Assembly (NCBI GenBank): GCA_903938955.1
Contig: CAJAFJ010000729.1
Location: 1-9,423 of the forward strand
Source of the DNA: an uncultured beta proteobacterium
GTDB lineage: Bacteria > Pseudomonadota > Gammaproteobacteria > Burkholderiales > Burkholderiaceae
DNA: 9,423 nucleotides
Reading direction: 5' to 3'
Position 1 is the first letter of the stretch. Every line of letters begins with the position of its first letter. A model generated the notes under the pieces. The model was not told where the DNA came from. It ran no database searches and saw only the letters and a program-made list of their open reading frames with translations. Of this stretch, positions 6,770-9,423 are shown one piece after another. The position numbers and the translations under genes were made by a program.

Positions 6770-7520
6770 ACAGCAAAGGCATCAGGTTCCGAACGATGGC
6801 CAGGGCGTAGCCACTGGCGACCTCGGTCACAAAGGTGGGAAAATCCACATGGGCCTGGTCGTCGGCGCGGTCCGAGATGGTACGCACGGCGGCAAACGGC
6901 ACGCCGTAGTCAAAGCACACCTGGGCCACCGCCGCGCCTTCCATCTCCACCGCCAGCGGGGCCAACCCGGCGGCCAGCAAACCCGCCTGCAAGGCCTGTG
7001 CTTCAGCAGCGCCCGACACAAAACGGTCGCCGCTGGCAATCAGGCCAGCATGAATACCTGCGCGCTCGTGCGCGTTATAGAGCCCAAACTGACCCCGGGC
7101 GCCAGCCAACGCAGCGTGCGTCGCGTCCAGCAGCATCGCACTGAGCGCGCTATCGCATTCGAAGCGGGAGCGACCATACAGCGGCATGTGGTAGCGCGGA
7201 AAAATGGGCGAGGCATCCATGTCGTGCTGCACAAAGTTGCGCGCCACCACCACATCCCCCACCTGCACCCCCGGCCCCACGCCGCCCGCCACACCGGTAA
7301 ACACAATGCGGTTGACGCCAAAGGCCTCAATCAAGGTGGTCGCCGTGGTCGCGGCCGCCACTTTGCCAATTTTTGACAAGGCCAGCACCACGGGGCGCCC
7401 GTGCAACTGCCCGCGCCAAAAGTCGCGCCCGGCGCGTTTCACCAGGACAGGATCGACCAGCAAGTCAATCAGGCCCTGCTGCTCTTCAGCCAGTGCACTG
7501 AGGATGGCGGTGGTGCTCAT
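6768..7520 (-). CDS. mtnN: 5'-methylthioadenosine/S-adenosylhomocysteine nucleosidase
   Basis: Hydrolyses the N-glycosidic bond of methylthioadenosine and S-adenosylhomocysteine, removing inhibitory by-products of SAM-dependent reactions. The 250-aa protein belongs to the nucleoside phosphorylase-like PNP/UDP family. Visible motifs: ILSALAEEQQGL (6-17) with the likely catalytic E13, FTGVAGGVGPGVQVGD (74-89), the loop FVQHDMDASPIFPR (96-109), VEMEGAAVAQVC (191-202) with the ribose-binding glutamate E194, and RTISDRAD (213-220) with D217 equivalent to the catalytic aspartate of E. coli MtnN. It is slightly longer than the E. coli enzyme (232 aa). Another member of the phosphorylase superfamily is possible, but the VEMEGAA/ISD pattern favours MtnN. 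The ATG directly follows the fadD stop (TAAATG), without a Shine-Dalgarno sequence, suggesting coupled translation. Confidence 0.9.
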   Translation of the reverse strand: MSTTAILSALAEEQQGLIDLLVDPVLVKRAGRDFWRGQLHGRPVVLALSKIGKVAAATTATTLIEAFGVNRIVFTGVAGGVGPGVQVGDVVVARNFVQHDMDASPIFPRYHMPLYGRSRFECDSALSAMLLDATHAALAGARGQFGLYNAHERAGIHAGLIASGDRFVSGAAEAQALQAGLLAAGLAPLAVEMEGAAVAQVCFDYGVPFAAVRTISDRADDQAHVDFPTFVTEVASGYALAIVRNLMPLL

Positions 7521-9194
7521 TTAAGGTTTGCGCAGTTCACGACGCAAAATTTTGCCGACCGGTGTTTTGGGCAGTTCGTCCCGGAACTCAATGACTTTGG
7601 GCTGCTTGTAGCCCGTCAGGTTTACTTTGCAGAAGGCCCGAATCTGCGCCTCGGTCACGTCCGGGCTCTTGCGGACAATCACCAGTTTGACGGCCTCCCC
7701 GGTTTTGTCGTCCGGAATACCCACACACGCGCATTCCATCACGCCCGGCATCTGGGCCACCACGTCTTCGAGTTCGGTGGGGTAGACATTGAAGCCGCTG
7801 ACCAGCACCATGTCTTTTTTGCGGTCCACGAGCCGAATGAAGCCCTGCTCGTCCATCACGCCCATATCGCCGGATTTCAAATAACCGTCGGCGGTCATGA
7901 CCTGGGCGGTTTCGTCCGGGCGCTGCCAGTAGCCCGCCATCACCTGCGGGCCTTTGATGGCGATCTCGCCGGACTGACCCAAGGCCACTTCCTGGCCGGC
8001 GTCATCGAGCAACTTGATCCAGGTGCTGGGCACGGGCACGCCAATCGAGCCGGAATAGGTGGTCGCGGTCACCGGGTTGCAAGTGACGATAGGGGAAGTC
8101 TCGCTCAGGCCGTAACCTTCGCAAATGGACGAACCGGTCTTCTCAAACCAGAGCTTGGCCACCGCACTTTGCACCGCCGTGCCACCGCCCACGGACGCCA
8201 GCAGATGGCGCCAGTCCACCGTGTTGAAATCAGGGTGGTTGGCCAGTGCGTTGAACAGGGTGTTGACAGCCGGGAACACATGAATTTTGTGCTTGGCCAG
8301 CTCCGCCAACACCGCCACCATGTCGCGCGGATTGGGGATCAAAATCAACTTGCCGCCGGAGCGCATCGTCACCATCATGCCCACAGTAAAGGCGAAGATG
8401 TGGTACAGCGGCAAGGCACACACAAACGTGACCTGCTCGGTGGCGGGCAAGCGGGTCAGCGCCGGTTGAAACCAGGCATCGGCTTGCAGCAAATTGGCTA
8501 CCAGGTTGCGCTGCAGTAACACCGCACCTTTCGCGACACCGGTGGTGCCGCCGGTGTACTGCAACACCGCCACATCGTCGGCCTGGATCGTCATTTTTTT
8601 CAGGCTGCCACGGCGGCCTTGCGCCATGGCCGCGTTGAACCGCACCGCACCGGGCAAGTTGAACGCAGGCGTCAGCTTTTTGACGTGGCGCACCACATAG
8701 TTGACCAACGTCCCCTTCAGCCAGCCCAAGCGGTCGCCCATGGCGCACAACACCACATGTTTGAGCGGCGTGGCGGCGATGCATTTTTCCAGCGTAAACG
8801 CAAAGTTTTCCAGGATGACGATGGCCTTGGCGCCCGAGTCCTTAAGCTGGTGTTCCAGCTCACGCGCGGTGTACAGCGGGTTGATATTGACCAGCGTGAA
8901 CCCCGCTCGCAAAATGCCGGCGACCGCCACCGGGTACTGCAAAACGTTGGGCATCATCACGGCGACGCGATCGCCCTTGACCAAGCCCAGGCTTTGCAGG
9001 TAGGCCCCAAACGTCTGGCTCTGGCGATCGAGTTCGCGGTAGCTCATCTCCTTGCCCATGAAGCTGTAAGCGCTGCGGCCGGAGAACTTCTCAAAGCTCT
9101 CCTCCATCATCGCCACCATGGACGTGTAGCGGCTTGGGTCGATGTCAGCCGGAACACCCGGCGGGTAACTCTTGAGCCAGAGGCGGTCCGTCAT
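7521..9194 (-). CDS. fadD: Long-chain fatty acid-CoA ligase (FadD type)
   Basis: ANL-superfamily enzyme that activates fatty acids to acyl-CoA through an acyl-AMP intermediate, feeding beta-oxidation. Numbered from the ATG at 9192-9194 it has 557 aa, typical for FadD. Motifs in order: P-loop-like YTGGTTGVAKGA (213-224), ALPLYHIFAFT (260-270), EGYGLSETSP (359-368), SGD (441-443), DRKKD (457-461) at the hinge, and PVGKILRRELRK near the end with the catalytic lysine K548. This start is preferred because GGAG lies 7 nt upstream; a TTG two codons earlier is less likely. The short gap to pntB (13 nt) and direct contact with mtnN suggest one transcript. Substrate chain length cannot be read from sequence, so medium- or long-chain activity is inferred from family resemblance. 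Confidence 0.93.
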   Translation of the reverse strand: MTDRLWLKSYPPGVPADIDPSRYTSMVAMMEESFEKFSGRSAYSFMGKEMSYRELDRQSQTFGAYLQSLGLVKGDRVAVMMPNVLQYPVAVAGILRAGFTLVNINPLYTARELEHQLKDSGAKAIVILENFAFTLEKCIAATPLKHVVLCAMGDRLGWLKGTLVNYVVRHVKKLTPAFNLPGAVRFNAAMAQGRRGSLKKMTIQADDVAVLQYTGGTTGVAKGAVLLQRNLVANLLQADAWFQPALTRLPATEQVTFVCALPLYHIFAFTVGMMVTMRSGGKLILIPNPRDMVAVLAELAKHKIHVFPAVNTLFNALANHPDFNTVDWRHLLASVGGGTAVQSAVAKLWFEKTGSSICEGYGLSETSPIVTCNPVTATTYSGSIGVPVPSTWIKLLDDAGQEVALGQSGEIAIKGPQVMAGYWQRPDETAQVMTADGYLKSGDMGVMDEQGFIRLVDRKKDMVLVSGFNVYPTELEDVVAQMPGVMECACVGIPDDKTGEAVKLVIVRKSPDVTEAQIRAFCKVNLTGYKQPKVIEFRDELPKTPVGKILRRELRKP

Positions 9195-9207
9195 GTGCAA
9201 GCTCCGA

Positions 9208-9423
9208 TCAGGTTTTCAGCACCGTCAACACTTCATCCAGCATCTTCTTGGCATCGCCAAACAGCATGCGGTTGTTTTCTTTGTAGAACAGCGGGTTGTC
9301 CACACCGGCGTAGCCCGAGGCCATACTGCGCTTCATGACGATCGAGGTCTTGGCTTTCCAGACCTCAAGCACCGGCATGCCGGCAATCGGGCTGGTCGGA
9401 TCGTCCTGCGCCGCGGGGTTGAC
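9208..9423 (-). CDS. pntB: NAD(P) transhydrogenase subunit beta, C-terminal end (cut by window edge)
   Basis: The last 71 residues and stop codon of PntB, the membrane subunit of the proton-translocating transhydrogenase that transfers hydride between NADH and NADP+. The visible part belongs to the NADP(H)-binding domain III. It begins [20 protein letters not shown] and continues with [20 protein letters not shown] and [12 protein letters not shown], all closely matching the E. coli PntB C-terminus from memory. The membrane helices lie outside the window. It is followed after 13 nt by fadD on the same strand; pntA is expected upstream, beyond the right edge. Confidence 0.95.
   Translation of the reverse strand, partial: VNPAAQDDPTSPIAGMPVLEVWKAKTSIVMKRSMASGYAGVDNPLFYKENNRMLFGDAKKMLDEVLTVLKT

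Noticed and set aside
7401..8519. Long 372-codon plus-strand reading frame opposite fadD and mtnN
   Set aside because: It is antisense to two well-supported conserved genes, is unusually rich in His, Gln and Arg as expected for a shadow of GC-rich coding DNA, and has no domain.

Overview
The window is an ordinary housekeeping stretch of a betaproteobacterial chromosome. The best guess is order Burkholderiales, family Comamonadaceae (Rhodoferax/Polaromonas-like). This rests on the protein sequences and on a familiar gene neighbourhood: bamE-dapB-exbB-exbD-leuS divergent from fur, with ptsN and hprK next to hpf. The placement is from memory of such genomes, not from a search. Coding density is high, and I see no mobile element, CRISPR array, tRNA or rRNA.

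Layout from left to right. (1) Positions 1-2986, minus strand: a tight run bamE > dapB > exbB > exbD > leuS, with leuS cut by the left edge. Junctions are 2 nt (bamE/dapB), a 4-nt ATGA overlap (dapB/exbB), 17 nt (exbB/exbD) and 51 nt (exbD/leuS). (2) Positions 2987-3071: a short divergent control region with two palindromes. (3) Positions 3072-3518, plus strand: fur. (4) Positions 3535-5411, minus strand: hpf > ptsN > hprK, the nitrogen-PTS/ribosome-hibernation cluster, but without rpoN. A clear intrinsic terminator follows hpf and a 10-bp hairpin sits at the ptsN/hprK junction. (5) Positions 5412-5763: the largest gene-free stretch, a divergent hpf/corA control region that contains a strongly structured corA leader. 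(6) Positions 5764-6753, plus strand: corA, ending in a compact terminator. (7) Positions 6768-9423, minus strand: pntB (C-terminal end only) > fadD-type acyl-CoA synthetase > mtnN, closely packed.

Functionally the window holds envelope assembly (BamE), lysine/diaminopimelate synthesis (DapB), an ExbB/ExbD proton-channel pair, leucyl-tRNA charging (LeuS), iron regulation (Fur), HPr-type phosphosignalling (PtsN, HprK), ribosome hibernation (Hpf), divalent metal transport (CorA), nucleoside salvage (MtnN), fatty-acid activation (FadD) and NAD(P) transhydrogenation (PntB). I found no previously undescribed protein system. The most interesting non-coding signal is the roughly 135-nt corA leader: three consecutive hairpins and a possible anti-Shine-Dalgarno switch, not matching any riboswitch class I recognise. 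All structure claims were made by eye and need folding and covariation tests.
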